Source: Bog-793 sp963761425 (GTDB lineage Bacteria > Actinomycetota > Acidimicrobiia > Acidimicrobiales > Bog-793). From it: 64,000 bases of DNA. The translations under genes and the position numbers were made by a program. Shown here piece by piece: positions 26,056 to 33,835 of the stretch (the stretch's first letter is position 1; each line of letters opens with the position of its first letter). The stretch covers positions 248,001 through 312,000 of the forward strand of contig CAVXGQ010000002.1 in assembly GCA_963761425.1 (NCBI GenBank), read 5' to 3'. The notes under the pieces were generated by a model, which was given only the letters and a program-made list of their open reading frames with translations, did no database searches and was not told the DNA's origin.

Positions 26056-26988
26056 TTACCCCAAGGACTCCATCGCCGAGAAGAGCAGTCCGTGGAGGTC
26101 GCGGCCGGCGCCCTCGGGGTACTGCCACTTCCCCGTTCCGAAGTAGTCCCGATAGAAGTTGGCGTAGTGAACGTCCAGCCGGAGCTGGGTGTCGGTGCGC
26201 GTGAACATCTCCGCCACTTTTCCGTCCTCGTAGACGGTCGCCGCTCCGGCGATGTGGTCGAGGACCAGTTCGATGCCGCCTGCGAATCGCAGTCGCACCC
26301 TCTGGCTGTACTCGGCGGCCTGCCAGGTGGTGACGATGGTGGCCAGCCCCGATGGGTCGCCCGATCTGAAGCGCAATCGCGCCTCAAAGGTGCTGAAGAG
26401 ATCCGGGAGCGACCGGAATGACTCAACAGCGCTCGGGATGGCGAAGCGGCCGATGACGCTCAGCGCGTTGATGCCGGAGTCGAGCCAGCTGTTGGTGAGG
26501 CTCGCCGTACGGTGGTCCCGGTCGTGGGCGTAGGGGTTGCCGAACCACGCCTCGCAGGCCACCACGTCCCCGAGACGTGATCTCTCGGTCTTGCAGAACC
26601 CGGTCGCCCAGAGCACCTCGGAGGCGAAGCCCAGGTGGAAGATCACGTGGACCGCCGGTTCTGCGGCGAGAAGTCGGTCGGCATCCTCGCGAGAGGCCGC
26701 GGCGGGTTTTTCGACCAGGATGGGCACGCTCGCGTCATCGGCCCGGACGGCTGCGACGACAGCCGCGTGCGAGGCGGTGGGCGTAGCCACCACTACCAAG
26801 TCGGCTCCTTCGCACAGCCCGGGGCGGAGTTCCCGATGGACGCGCAAAGGCACTTGCCGGAACGAGACGCCGGGCGGGGGGCTCGGGTCGACACCGACCA
26901 CCGAGGCGACGGACGTGAGGTCCTCAAGCGCCCGCAGGTGGGACGAGGAGATGTGGCCCAGGCCGACCAGGACGACACGGCTAGCCAT
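26056..26988 (-). CDS. Gfo/Idh/MocA-family oxidoreductase
   Basis: 310 residues. The N-terminal Rossmann fold binds NAD(P): VVLVGLGHISSSHLRAL at 5-21, LVVVATPTASHAAVV at about 64, and ILVEKPAAAS at about 90 (the conserved EKP). The C-terminal alpha/beta domain covers about 120-300. The canonical catalytic histidine region is replaced by DSGINALSVIGRF (normally DxGxHxxD), with N where H is usual, so the mechanism may differ. It likely acts on a sugar or related metabolite. No clear operon partner. Confidence 0.85.
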   Translation of the reverse strand: MASRVVLVGLGHISSSHLRALEDLTSVASVVGVDPSPPPGVSFRQVPLRVHRELRPGLCEGADLVVVATPTASHAAVVAAVRADDASVPILVEKPAAASREDADRLLAAEPAVHVIFHLGFASEVLWATGFCKTERSRLGDVVACEAWFGNPYAHDRDHRTASLTNSWLDSGINALSVIGRFAIPSAVESFRSLPDLFSTFEARLRFRSGDPSGLATIVTTWQAAEYSQRVRLRFAGGIELVLDHIAGAATVYEDGKVAEMFTRTDTQLRLDVHYANFYRDYFGTGKWQYPEGAGRDLHGLLFSAMESLG

Positions 26989-27732
26989 GGCCGCGGACCG
27001 GGCGGAGGCGAGAACGCCTCAAGATCGGAGCTATTTCAATGAGCGACATCATCTTCTTCGTGCCGTTCTACCTCCCCTCACCCTCCCAGGTGAAGCCAGT
27101 AGCGTGGCGCCGACGCCGACCCGGGCCGGCCGACGTCCTGCCCGTCGGGCGGCGGCGCGTAGAGGACCGAGGGGGCCAAGTCGACGAAGCCGACCGGTGG
27201 GTACCAAAGACTCGGGCGGCTTGCCGCCGCGGAATGATGTGGGATGCGGTCGGCTGCCCGACGACAGGCGGCGTGGCCGCGGCGAGCGCGCGACACGGAG
27301 GTTCCTCGGCGAGCGCGTTCAAGATCACCGCGGCCGGCCAGGGCACGATGCCACCGGGCACGATGCGCGTTTCCCTCACCACCTCGTTAAACAGAACGGG
27401 CTAACCGACGCGCTCCGCCTCCTGGGACGATCTCGGGATTCTCGAAGAACGTCGAGAGTTGGAGCCTCGCCGTTACCGAGAAGTCGGCCGATAAGTTCAA
27501 GATCACGGGTCAAGATCACGGGCGCGCCCCTCGCGGAACCGATTGTCGAGCTAACCCGAGCCCGAAGTCTCCCTATGGGTACGAGACGAGCGTTCGCAAA
27601 GACAACTTCTAGGCGAGAGGCGGCACGATGACCGTTGAGGCTGGATCGGGGTCGATCTGCGCGTCGACGGCCACTCTGGCTGGCCGGACATTGGAGGCCA
27701 TCGGCAGCTGGCACTGCAAGTTGTGAGGTCAT
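26989..27732. other. Long stretch without a supported gene
   Basis: Frames on both strands are open but none looks like a real protein (arginine/proline-rich shadow composition). A small tandem repeat, CAAGATCACGGG twice around 27500, is the only structure noticed. Confidence 0.4.
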
Positions 27733-27774
27733 GCCGACCGCTCTCGACGCCCCTTAGTGTCGAGAGTGGTCGGC
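27733..27774 (-). terminator. Long hairpin at the end of the membrane-protein gene
   Basis: Arms of 16 bp (27733-27748 and 27759-27774) pair with a single G-T mismatch around a 10-nt loop, and the TAA stop of the minus-strand gene lies in the loop. It would form an extremely stable terminator-like hairpin. No clear T-run follows. Confidence 0.5.
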
Positions 27775-28242
27775 GTGGCTGCCGGATCCGGGCTTCCAGG
27801 GCACGAGACGTCCGCTTCCCGACAGACGGGGCGTATCCGCTGGGATTTCGAGCCGCCTGCGCAGGGCGCGAGCGGTGAACTTGCCGCGGTAGCCGTTGGA
27901 GGTCACCTGCACGGTCACATGTGGTCCCGGGCCGGCGACGGTCATGACGAAGACGTCCTCTCTTTTCGAGCCGAGGATCAGGTAGACGATCCCGGGTACG
28001 AGGAGCAGCATCAGCAGCAACAAGGCGATCAGCCAGTTCGGGGACTTGTGGTAGGCGAACGACGCGTTGTGGTCGGTGAGGGAAAGGATTGACCAGCGCC
28101 TCTTGGTCCCGAAGACACCGACCGCTGCCATCATCACGTGGTCGGGTTCTGCGGTGGTCTCGAAGCGCAGCTCCTCTCCTCGTCGCAGCCAGACGTAGGC
28201 GGCGATGCTGCCGACGACGAACAACAACAAGAGGTCCCGCAT
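27754..28242 (-). CDS. Hypothetical membrane protein
   Basis: 162 residues. Two hydrophobic segments: residues 3-18 at the N-terminus and about 70-92 (LIALLLLMLLLVPGIVYLIL). Between them lies a segment FGTKRRWSILSLTDHNASFAYHKSP, and after the second membrane helix a basic domain with VFVMTVAGPGPHVTVQVTSNG, ending in RALRRRLEIPAD. Many actinobacterial small membrane proteins share this layout but no function is established. Its 3' end overlaps a strong hairpin. Confidence 0.65.
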   Translation of the reverse strand: MRDLLLLFVVGSIAAYVWLRRGEELRFETTAEPDHVMMAAVGVFGTKRRWSILSLTDHNASFAYHKSPNWLIALLLLMLLLVPGIVYLILGSKREDVFVMTVAGPGPHVTVQVTSNGYRGKFTARALRRRLEIPADTPRLSGSGRLVPWKPGSGSHADHSRH

Positions 28243-28522
28243 CGGTCCTCCCGGGGCCAGGTCGTGCAGCTCACATGACGCGGTCGCAACCCCAGCCGCA
28301 CCCTACTGACCCGCAGTATCACCGGATGGCGGCGCGCCAGGTCGCTCAATTGGCTGTCAATGGAACCCTCTGGTCCGGGCCCGGTCGGCCAGTCGGGGTT
28401 CGATGCGAGGCACCAGTGGTCGTCGCTCCGGTAGGCCTCGTCGACTGACCTTGTGACGGATGGTGCGATCCGCTTCCATTGGCTGGCCGGCGCGAACCGA
28501 AGGAAGCTCGGCGTGACACGGC

Positions 28523-29077
28523 TCAGCTCCAGCTGAAGACGCCTTTATTCACCGGTTGCACCTCGAGATAGAGGGGACCGGAACGCCAGCAAGCGAGGAA
28601 AGGGAAGGGGACGAGCCTGGACGCCTACTGGTCCAGTGGGCAGAAGCGCAGTCCAGCCCCATCCACCTGGACGGCGGGAAGACGCCGGTGTCGAAGATCT
28701 TTAACACCGCGGTTGCGGTCGCGCCGTAGCTGAGCGTGATGACCGCTGGCCTACTGCGGCTGTTGTGATGCGCCGCGCTGCCGACCTGTTTACCGGCGAG
28801 GTTGACGGCCGAGACCCCCGGGTAGTCGTAGATCGTGCACGTGTGACCGGAAAGATTGGTGAACTGGAGGTCGTAGTACACGGCACCGGACGTGCCGTTG
28901 CCCGGGGTGTCCAGCCAAACGATGAGACCGGAGGTCGGATAGGTCGGAGGAGCGCGGCACCAGCTATTGGAACGCGTCAGGCGGCGGAGACCCCGCAGCC
29001 GGCGGCACGAGCGCGGCGGTGCACGAAACGAGTGCGACACCGATCAGCTTTCTCGAGAGCACGCCTGGTCGGTGCAT
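28523..29077 (-). pseudogene. Decayed DUF4232 secreted protein
   Basis: A signal peptide starts at ATG 29077 (LIGVALVSCTAALVPPAAGS), then the frame breaks. The mature domain continues in a second frame (TYPTSGLIVWLDTPGNG, YYDLQFTNLSGHTC, YPGVSAVNLAGKQVGSAAHH). The C-terminus (LVPFPFLACWRSGPLYLEVQPV) is in a third frame with an in-frame TAG just before it. At least two frameshifts plus a stop show genuine decay of a DUF4232 lipoprotein-like gene. An IS1595-type element is inserted 18 bp upstream of the start, which would have removed its promoter. Confidence 0.75.
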
Positions 29078-29102
29078 CGAATGCCCCTTTGTTTGATTGA
29101 TA

Positions 29103-29127
29103 GGGGATGCCCCAAATGCCGCACCCA
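29103..29127 (+). repeat. Left terminal inverted repeat of the IS1595-type element
   Basis: Starts GGGGATGCCCCA and ends CACCCA. It matches the reverse complement of the right end at 21 of 25 positions. Confidence 0.85.
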
Positions 29128-29182
29128 ATCGCGTCACGTCGCAGGTCATGGCTTCATGTCCTGCGCAACCTAGGATGGAGTC

Positions 29183-29317
29183 ATGGTCAAGAAGCGACCT
29201 ACCCAGGAAGAGCTACAGGAACCGATCAGCGCCGATCCCCTGACGTTCGAGCAGATCGTGGAATCTCTTGTTGCCACGCCTCCAACCGAACAAGACGAAA
29301 CGGAATCCGACGCCTAA
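29183..29317 (+). CDS. 44-residue passenger protein of the IS1595-type element
   Basis: The frame runs from ATG 29183 (GGAG 4-7 nt upstream) to TAA 29315-29317. The peptide is charged and helical (MVKKRPTQEELQEP, ISADPLTFEQIVESLVATPP, ending in an acidic EQDETESDA) and has a natural composition quite unlike the overlapping frames. No signal or membrane segment. It may be a small adaptor or antitoxin-like protein, but no family is recognised. It lies just inside the left inverted repeat and points toward the transposase. Confidence 0.5.
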   Translation: MVKKRPTQEELQEPISADPLTFEQIVESLVATPPTEQDETESDA

Positions 29318-29348
29318 TCGTCGCTTGTTGGAAGCACACAACAGCGTC

Positions 29349-29738
29349 GTGCGCCACCAAGTGCTCTTGCGTGGCGCAGCTGCGACTCTCGTTTCAGGAG
29401 CCATCGACTACTGGGTATTCCGTCTCATGACGTGGGCCTTCGGATCCGACGTCGGGATCACTGCGGCAGGTTTGTTTGGGGCACTCCTGCTATGGCTCAT
29501 CGTCCGTATCGGGAAGCACGGGTTCACGGGAGCCGCTGGTGCGGTCGCCACGACGGAGCCACGTGCAGTTGGAACGTGGAGCATGCCGAACGGTGGTGAG
29601 CCCGATAGTGCTAAGCCGCCAACCGACGACCAGCGGACTGGCGAAGCATCCGCTCCATCCGGTCTCCGTCGCCTATTTCACAAGTCGAGTAGCGGAAATC
29701 GAACTCATCCCAGTAGTGGTTCAGGTAGCGGGCGGTGA
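29349..29738 (+). CDS. Possible small membrane passenger protein
   Basis: A frame from GTG 29349 would give 129 residues. Hydrophobic segments lie near residues 10-25 (AAATLVSGAIDYWVF) and 35-55 (ITAAGLFGALLLWLIVRIG). After about residue 60 it is polar and serine/proline-rich. Its last 128 bp overlap the 3' end of the transposase gene on the other strand, so the true end is uncertain. The hydrophobic half looks real; the tail may be a shadow. Confidence 0.35.
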   Translation: MRHQVLLRGAAATLVSGAIDYWVFRLMTWAFGSDVGITAAGLFGALLLWLIVRIGKHGFTGAAGAVATTEPRAVGTWSMPNGGEPDSAKPPTDDQRTGEASAPSGLRRLFHKSSSGNRTHPSSGSGSGR

Positions 29739-30615
29739 CGTGATGGTGCGTGCCGTCGATGCTCCGCTTCAACTGCGAGAAGTAGCTTTCGATCCCGTTG
29801 GTCGTCATGCCATTGGACTTGACGTATTCGCGTCCCAGGTGGTCGACGTATTCGTGCGAACCAAATCGGCGACCAAGCGGCATGTACCAGTGCGCCTTGT
29901 CGGTCCAAAGAGCAGACGTTGCCATCTCGACGTGGACACTCAGCACAGTCCCGAGCGCGGCAGCGGTTGGGTACGCCGCACCGAGAATTTGCGACCGAAC
30001 CTCCCCGCTTTCACGGTGCAGGAAGGAAAAGACGGGGGTAGCCGAGGGTCCACCCGCCTTGCGACCAGGCCGCAGCTTCTCCGTGCGCCCTTGCTGGTGC
30101 TTGTTCCACGGCTTGCCGCCGATGTAAACCTCATCGGCAACGATGGTGCCCGAAAGCAGCGCACCGTACGGGCCAAGGCGCATTGCTTCACGCAACCGGT
30201 GGCAAAGGGTCCAGGCCGTGTCAGTGTGCAGCTTGTACTTGCGTTCAATCTCGCGAGCCGAAACGCCATTCTTGGAGCTGGCGAACTCGAAGGCCACGAA
30301 CAACCACGTACGGACGGGCACCTTGGAGCCGTGCATTACCGTGCCGGTAAGCACGCTGAACTGCTTGCGGCACGCCGAACATTTCCAAAGACGCCGCTGA
30401 GTTTGTTTGCCCGTAGAAGTCTCGCGACTCACGCCATTGCGAGGCTTAAGGAAGTAGTGCTTGTCGATCGATCCGCAATGCGGGAAAACAGGTTTGCCGT
30501 GCCAACGCATTTCCTCCAAGAGAAGGTAAGCGTCGGCCTCGGTCGGAATCCTGTTTGTCAACACGGGGAAGCTGATTTCCATAGACACATTGTCGCAAAT
30601 GGGTGTATCAGTCAC
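29611..30615 (-). CDS. IS1595-family transposase
   Basis: 334 residues (323 if started at the ATG at 30582). An N-terminal zinc-ribbon (PHCGS ... KCSACRKQ) is followed by a helical HTH-like region (NGVSAREIERKYKLHTDTAW) and a DDE domain. Catalytic candidates are D in IVADEVYIGGK, D in LWTDKAHWY and E in NGIESYFSQLKRS. The first zinc ligand, normally CPHC, reads FPHC (Cys replaced by Phe), which may weaken DNA binding. Otherwise the protein is full length. It transposes the element with 8-bp duplications. Confidence 0.92.
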   Translation of the reverse strand: MTDTPICDNVSMEISFPVLTNRIPTEADAYLLLEEMRWHGKPVFPHCGSIDKHYFLKPRNGVSRETSTGKQTQRRLWKCSACRKQFSVLTGTVMHGSKVPVRTWLFVAFEFASSKNGVSAREIERKYKLHTDTAWTLCHRLREAMRLGPYGALLSGTIVADEVYIGGKPWNKHQQGRTEKLRPGRKAGGPSATPVFSFLHRESGEVRSQILGAAYPTAAALGTVLSVHVEMATSALWTDKAHWYMPLGRRFGSHEYVDHLGREYVKSNGMTTNGIESYFSQLKRSIDGTHHHVTARYLNHYWDEFDFRYSTCEIGDGDRMERMLRQSAGRRLAA

Positions 30616-30668
30616 CCGCTAAACTTACACGGTTGTTATTTCGAAAGTCGTTCGCCAAGAGGTCATCT

Positions 30669-31124
30669 ATGACAGAAAAGCACCCACCGATGAGGTTGGA
30701 CTACGAGACCGCCAAATATCTCGGCGTCGACGTGCGTTCGGCGCACGAGATAGCCGCCGAGTACTTCATGCGCCAAGCGAATCGAACGGTGGAAGCCGTT
30801 CATATTCCAGTCAGCGTCGGACCGTGGTTCGTCACAGTGGCTAACGACCTGGCGGCTCACTTTGATGACGATGGGAACGGTGCATCAACACTGGAACAGG
30901 TGGCAACGGTGGTAGGCCAACACATGGCGCGAGATGTTCCACCAACGCTTGGCCCAGCGATCCTCGCGATCATCGCCCCGCTTCAGCAGGTTCGTGCGCA
31001 CGAGGCAAAGTCCTACGGCTCGGTGTACCGGGAGTTGATAACGCGGGCCCTTCCTGGCCTTTGTCTTCGAGTGCTCGAAACATGGCAACTAGACGGACAC
31101 ATCCACCCAGCATCGGCAGCTTGA
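30669..31124 (+). CDS. Passenger gene of the IS1595-type element, unknown function
   Basis: 151 residues from ATG 30669, divergent from the transposase and ending about 30 bp before the right inverted repeat. Mostly helical, with no signal peptide, cysteine cluster or catalytic motif I can name: LDYETAKYLGVDVRSAHEIAAEYF, then VSVGPWFVTVANDLAAHFDDDG, then TLGPAILAIIAPLQQVRAHE and an amphipathic end. Codon use is less GC-rich than in neighbours, in keeping with horizontal arrival with the transposon. It could be an accessory regulator, an immunity protein or an unrelated cargo gene. Confidence 0.6.
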   Translation: MTEKHPPMRLDYETAKYLGVDVRSAHEIAAEYFMRQANRTVEAVHIPVSVGPWFVTVANDLAAHFDDDGNGASTLEQVATVVGQHMARDVPPTLGPAILAIIAPLQQVRAHEAKSYGSVYRELITRALPGLCLRVLETWQLDGHIHPASAA

Positions 31125-31152
31125 GGACTCGGACCATGACGAGTGATGAAAG

Positions 31153-31177
31153 TGGGTCCGCCAAGTGGGGCATCCCC
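31153..31177 (-). repeat. Right terminal inverted repeat of the IS1595-type element
   Basis: Partner of 29103-29127, ending GGGGCATCCCC directly before the GATTGATA duplication. Confidence 0.85.
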
Positions 31178-31185
31178 GATTGATA

Positions 31186-31572
31186 AGAACCCGTGGGCGG
31201 ATCACGGGTCTTCCGCGACTCCGGCGTCGTCCTGTCACCTCGGCGATCGGCAGGTCACCCGGAGGGGCCCGACTGCGCCATGAGTGCCGAGATCTCCCGG
31301 CCCATGCACCCCGACCGGCTCCGGGGTCCAGGTTGCCACCGGTTCCGCGACGGTCCGGTGACCTTGGAGGCCACGGCAAGTCGCGATGGCTCGCAAGGCG
31401 TCGCGAATCACACTCGACAAGCGGGTTGACGGTCGCATATGCTGCTAGCAGTCAGAGACGCCTTTCACGGGCGCTTCAGCGCCGAGCGCTCCTTCGGGGG
31501 CGCTCGGTCGCGTCTGGACGCCGGTTTTGTTACCGATCACCCTCGAGCCACGTCCCGCCGGTAGCTGGCGAC
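31186..31572. other. Gene-free stretch with hairpins
   Basis: No coding frame is convincing. Before insertion this sequence was directly upstream of the DUF4232 gene and probably held its promoter. Two adjacent hairpins lie at 31468-31505. Confidence 0.4.
31468..31505 (-). terminator. Terminator-like hairpins downstream of ybaK
   Basis: GGCGCT-TC-AGCGCC at 31468-31481 overlaps a second stem of 11 bp with a TTCG loop at 31480-31505 (one G-T pair). They are 67 bp past the ybaK stop. No T-run, so termination is inferred only from stem strength. Confidence 0.4.
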
Positions 31573-32094
31573 CTATCGTCCGCGCCCCCCGGGTGGGGTA
31601 GGCGGGTCCGTCCCCGTCGCTTCCGGTTCTTCCGCCACCACAACTTCGGTGGCATCGGCGATGCGGGCGAGCTCCGCGAAGGTCGTCGCGAAGACGGAAT
31701 GTGGGGTGCCCGCCGAGGCCCAAATCGTGTCGTAACGCCGGAGGGCGGTGTCGATCAGTGCTTCGAGCTGGCGCGGATGGCCGAGCGGCGCGACGGCACC
31801 AATCGACTGCCCAGTCGACGCCCGCACCTCATCGGGATTGGCCGGGCGGAGTTTGGCCCAGCCCTGGCTGGCGGCAACGCGCGCGGTGTCAACCCGGTGT
31901 GCGCCGCTGGCGAAAATCAACACCGGCTTGCCGTCGGCCACGAAGACGAGGCTGTTGGCGATGGCCCCGAGTGGACAGCCGAGGGCGGCCGCGGCCTGAG
32001 CCGCCGTGCGGGTCGAATCGTCGAACTCCCGCACCACACCCGTGGCGCCGGAGGCTCGGAGCAGATTCCTGAGGTGCTCGCTGGTCGGATCCAT
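31573..32094 (-). CDS. ybaK: YbaK/EbsC-family aminoacyl-tRNA deacylase
   Basis: 173 residues. YbaK domain over about residues 20-160: the strand-turn ALGCPLGAIANSLVFV, a conserved lysine/GK region ADGKPVLIFASGAHRVD, the GQSIGAVAPLGHP active-site strip and YDTIWASAGTPHSVF near the end. These hydrolyse Cys-tRNA(Pro) or other mischarged tRNAs and so act as trans-editing factors. The length and order are normal. The C-terminus has a short proline/glycine-rich tail. Confidence 0.88.
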   Translation of the reverse strand: MDPTSEHLRNLLRASGATGVVREFDDSTRTAAQAAAALGCPLGAIANSLVFVADGKPVLIFASGAHRVDTARVAASQGWAKLRPANPDEVRASTGQSIGAVAPLGHPRQLEALIDTALRRYDTIWASAGTPHSVFATTFAELARIADATEVVVAEEPEATGTDPPTPPGGRGR

Positions 32095-32514
32095 CGCGCG
32101 TCAGCGGGACGGACCACTGGACGGACTGACGAGACGACATTCCGTCCGCACCGTCTCGCCGTTGAAGCCAACCCCGTCGGCCATGGCGACCTCTGTCCTC
32201 GGGTCCGGTCTCTGTCTGTCCACTCGTGGCGCGACCCGAGGGACAACCTAGGTGCGACACCTGTGGGGGGCAACCGCCTTGGAGGACCTCCGCGTCGCGA
32301 TCGTCTGACCGCCGGATGGCTGACTTTGCAACGCGGCAGGCCGTCCGGGGGAGTGGACCGTCGCCTCTGGAGGCGGTCCCCAGGCGCGAATTGCTCGGCG
32401 AGAAGGCTGGGGCGCCGTCTGCCGGGCGGCTCGCGCGGGACGTGACGCCGGGGTTCGCTAGGGTGCAGCGGGATAGAGACGCTTCCGAACGTCGTTTTTC
32501 GGATAGGAGGAACC
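32095..32514. other. Intergenic stretch without a supported gene
   Basis: Both strands have only shadow frames. A TAGGGT hexamer at 32459-32464 may be the -10 of the following gene. Confidence 0.3.
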
Positions 32515-32904
32515 ATGATCGGCGAGAAAGTCGAGCAGTTCCAGAACAAGGGCACCGACCTCGGCGGGTTGCAGGGCAAGATCGAGGAGTACCTCAAGGC
32601 CGAGGGCTTCACTTCCCAGACGTCGGCACCAAGTTCGCAGGGGACTGTGATCCAGGCGAAGAAGGGCGGGTTCCTGCGCGATGTCATTGACGCGGACCGG
32701 GCACTGACGATCTCCATCACCGGTGAGCCGAACGACTTCACCGTAAAGGTGGGAATCGGCAAGTGGCTACAGCACCTAGGCGTGGCGGCGATCGAGACCT
32801 TGTTGATCTCGGATCTGTTCCTCGTCGTCGACGTTGCCGAGACCGCCTGGAATTTTGAGGTCGAGGAGAAGCTCGTCCGCCAGATCGAGTCCTTCATCGG
32901 GTAA
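32515..32904 (+). CDS. Conserved hypothetical protein
   Basis: 129 residues with a strong AGGAGG site 5 nt before ATG 32515. The first 60 residues are a charged helical segment (GEKVEQFQNKGTDLGGLQGKIEEYL, then KKGGFLRDVIDADRAL). The rest is beta-rich, with an amphipathic or weakly hydrophobic stretch VAAIETLLISDLFLVVDVAETAW and a charged C-terminal helix. Proteins with this layout occur in actinobacterial genomes but lack a named domain. No secretion signal. Cannot assign function. Confidence 0.65.
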   Translation: MIGEKVEQFQNKGTDLGGLQGKIEEYLKAEGFTSQTSAPSSQGTVIQAKKGGFLRDVIDADRALTISITGEPNDFTVKVGIGKWLQHLGVAAIETLLISDLFLVVDVAETAWNFEVEEKLVRQIESFIG

Positions 32905-32980
32905 GAGCGTTACCGGACCGCCGATCGCCTCACGGTGTCCTGACGCGGCGTAGGCGACCGACGGGGTCGGTCGCGTCTCC

Positions 32981-33835
32981 TCAGTTGGTCGTGCGCCGTC
33001 GGAACAGATGAACCGCCAGCGGAGCGAAGACCGCGAGCATGGCGGCTGACCAGAGCAACGAGGCCACCAGGGCGTGCTGCATCGGCCACGTTTGGATGGT
33101 CGCCGAGGGATTGGGGTTGCCCCAGAGCTGACGGCAGGCGTCGGTGACCGTGCTGATCGGGTTCCAATTCGCGAACACCCGCATGACCGTCGGCATCCGC
33201 TGGGTCGGCACGAAGGCGTTGGAGACGATGGCGAGCGGGAACAAGACGACGAGGCCGATCCCCTGGGCCGATTCGGGGCCCTTGCTCACGAGGCCGAGAC
33301 AGCCGCACCCCCAGGAGAGCGCGTAGGCGAAAAGCAGGAAGAGCGCGAAACCTGCGAGCACGTTGCCGACCCCGGCATCCGGTCGCCAACCGATTACGAG
33401 CGCGGTAATGGCGACGATGGCCGCGCAGATGACCGAGGTGAGCAGGTCGGTGACGGAACGGCCGACGAGCACCGCCGGACGCCACATCGGCAGCGCGCGA
33501 AAGCGGTCAATCACCCCGGTGTTGAGGTCGGTGCTGAGCCCGACGGCCGTCCCCATGGAGGAGGTCACGACGTTCATGCCGAGGAGTCCCGCGATCGCGA
33601 AATCGACGTAGGTACCCCCTCCCGGCAGGACGACGCCGGCACCGAGGATGTAGACGAAGAGCAAAGTGAAGAGCGCCGGCTGAATAGTCACGTCAGAGAG
33701 CTGCAATGGCTCGCGGCGGATGTGGACCAGATTGCGTCGGGTCATGACCAGGACGTCGCGCAGCTTCGTCTGGAACCGATGCGGTTTCGGTTGCTTAATC
33801 CTTGGCCTTGCGGGCGACTGCGTCGTCACGGCCAT
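32981..33835 (-). CDS. ABC-2 type transporter permease (DrrB-like)
   Basis: 284 residues with six hydrophobic segments (near 50-72, 82-100, 130-155, 160-185, 190-215 and 255-275) and the family motifs FNxxTGVIDRFRALP (here LNTGVIDRFRALPMWR) and FVPTQRMPTVMRVFANWNPIS. It is the membrane partner of the ATPase encoded just upstream (10-nt overlap), forming a DrrAB-type exporter commonly linked to self-resistance or lipid/drug export. The order ATPase then permease on the minus strand, divergent from a TetR-MFS operon, suggests co-regulation. Confidence 0.92.
   Translation of the reverse strand: MAVTTQSPARPRIKQPKPHRFQTKLRDVLVMTRRNLVHIRREPLQLSDVTIQPALFTLLFVYILGAGVVLPGGGTYVDFAIAGLLGMNVVTSSMGTAVGLSTDLNTGVIDRFRALPMWRPAVLVGRSVTDLLTSVICAAIVAITALVIGWRPDAGVGNVLAGFALFLLFAYALSWGCGCLGLVSKGPESAQGIGLVVLFPLAIVSNAFVPTQRMPTVMRVFANWNPISTVTDACRQLWGNPNPSATIQTWPMQHALVASLLWSAAMLAVFAPLAVHLFRRRTTN

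Larger units (their letters stand above)
29103..31177 (-). mobile_element. Complete IS1595-type transposon with passenger genes
   Basis: 2,075 bp bounded by imperfect 25-bp terminal inverted repeats (29103-29127 and 31153-31177, 21 of 25 matching, both starting GGGGATGCCCCA when read inward) and a perfect 8-bp target duplication. It carries an IS1595 transposase (minus strand, 29611-30615) plus at least one passenger gene (30669-31124), a 44-codon frame (29183-29317) and a possible membrane protein frame. IS1595-family elements with passenger genes are known; this one is larger than a plain IS. The intact duplication and largely intact transposase suggest a fairly recent insertion. Confidence 0.9.
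29095..31185. repeat. 8-bp target-site duplication flanking the transposon
   Basis: GATTGATA occurs at 29095-29102 and again at 31178-31185, immediately outside the two terminal inverted repeats. An 8-bp duplication is the length expected for IS1595-family transposition. Confidence 0.9.

Noticed and set aside
27039..27404. Frames on both strands in the 27-kb gap
   Set aside because: Neither looks like a natural protein; kept as gene-free.
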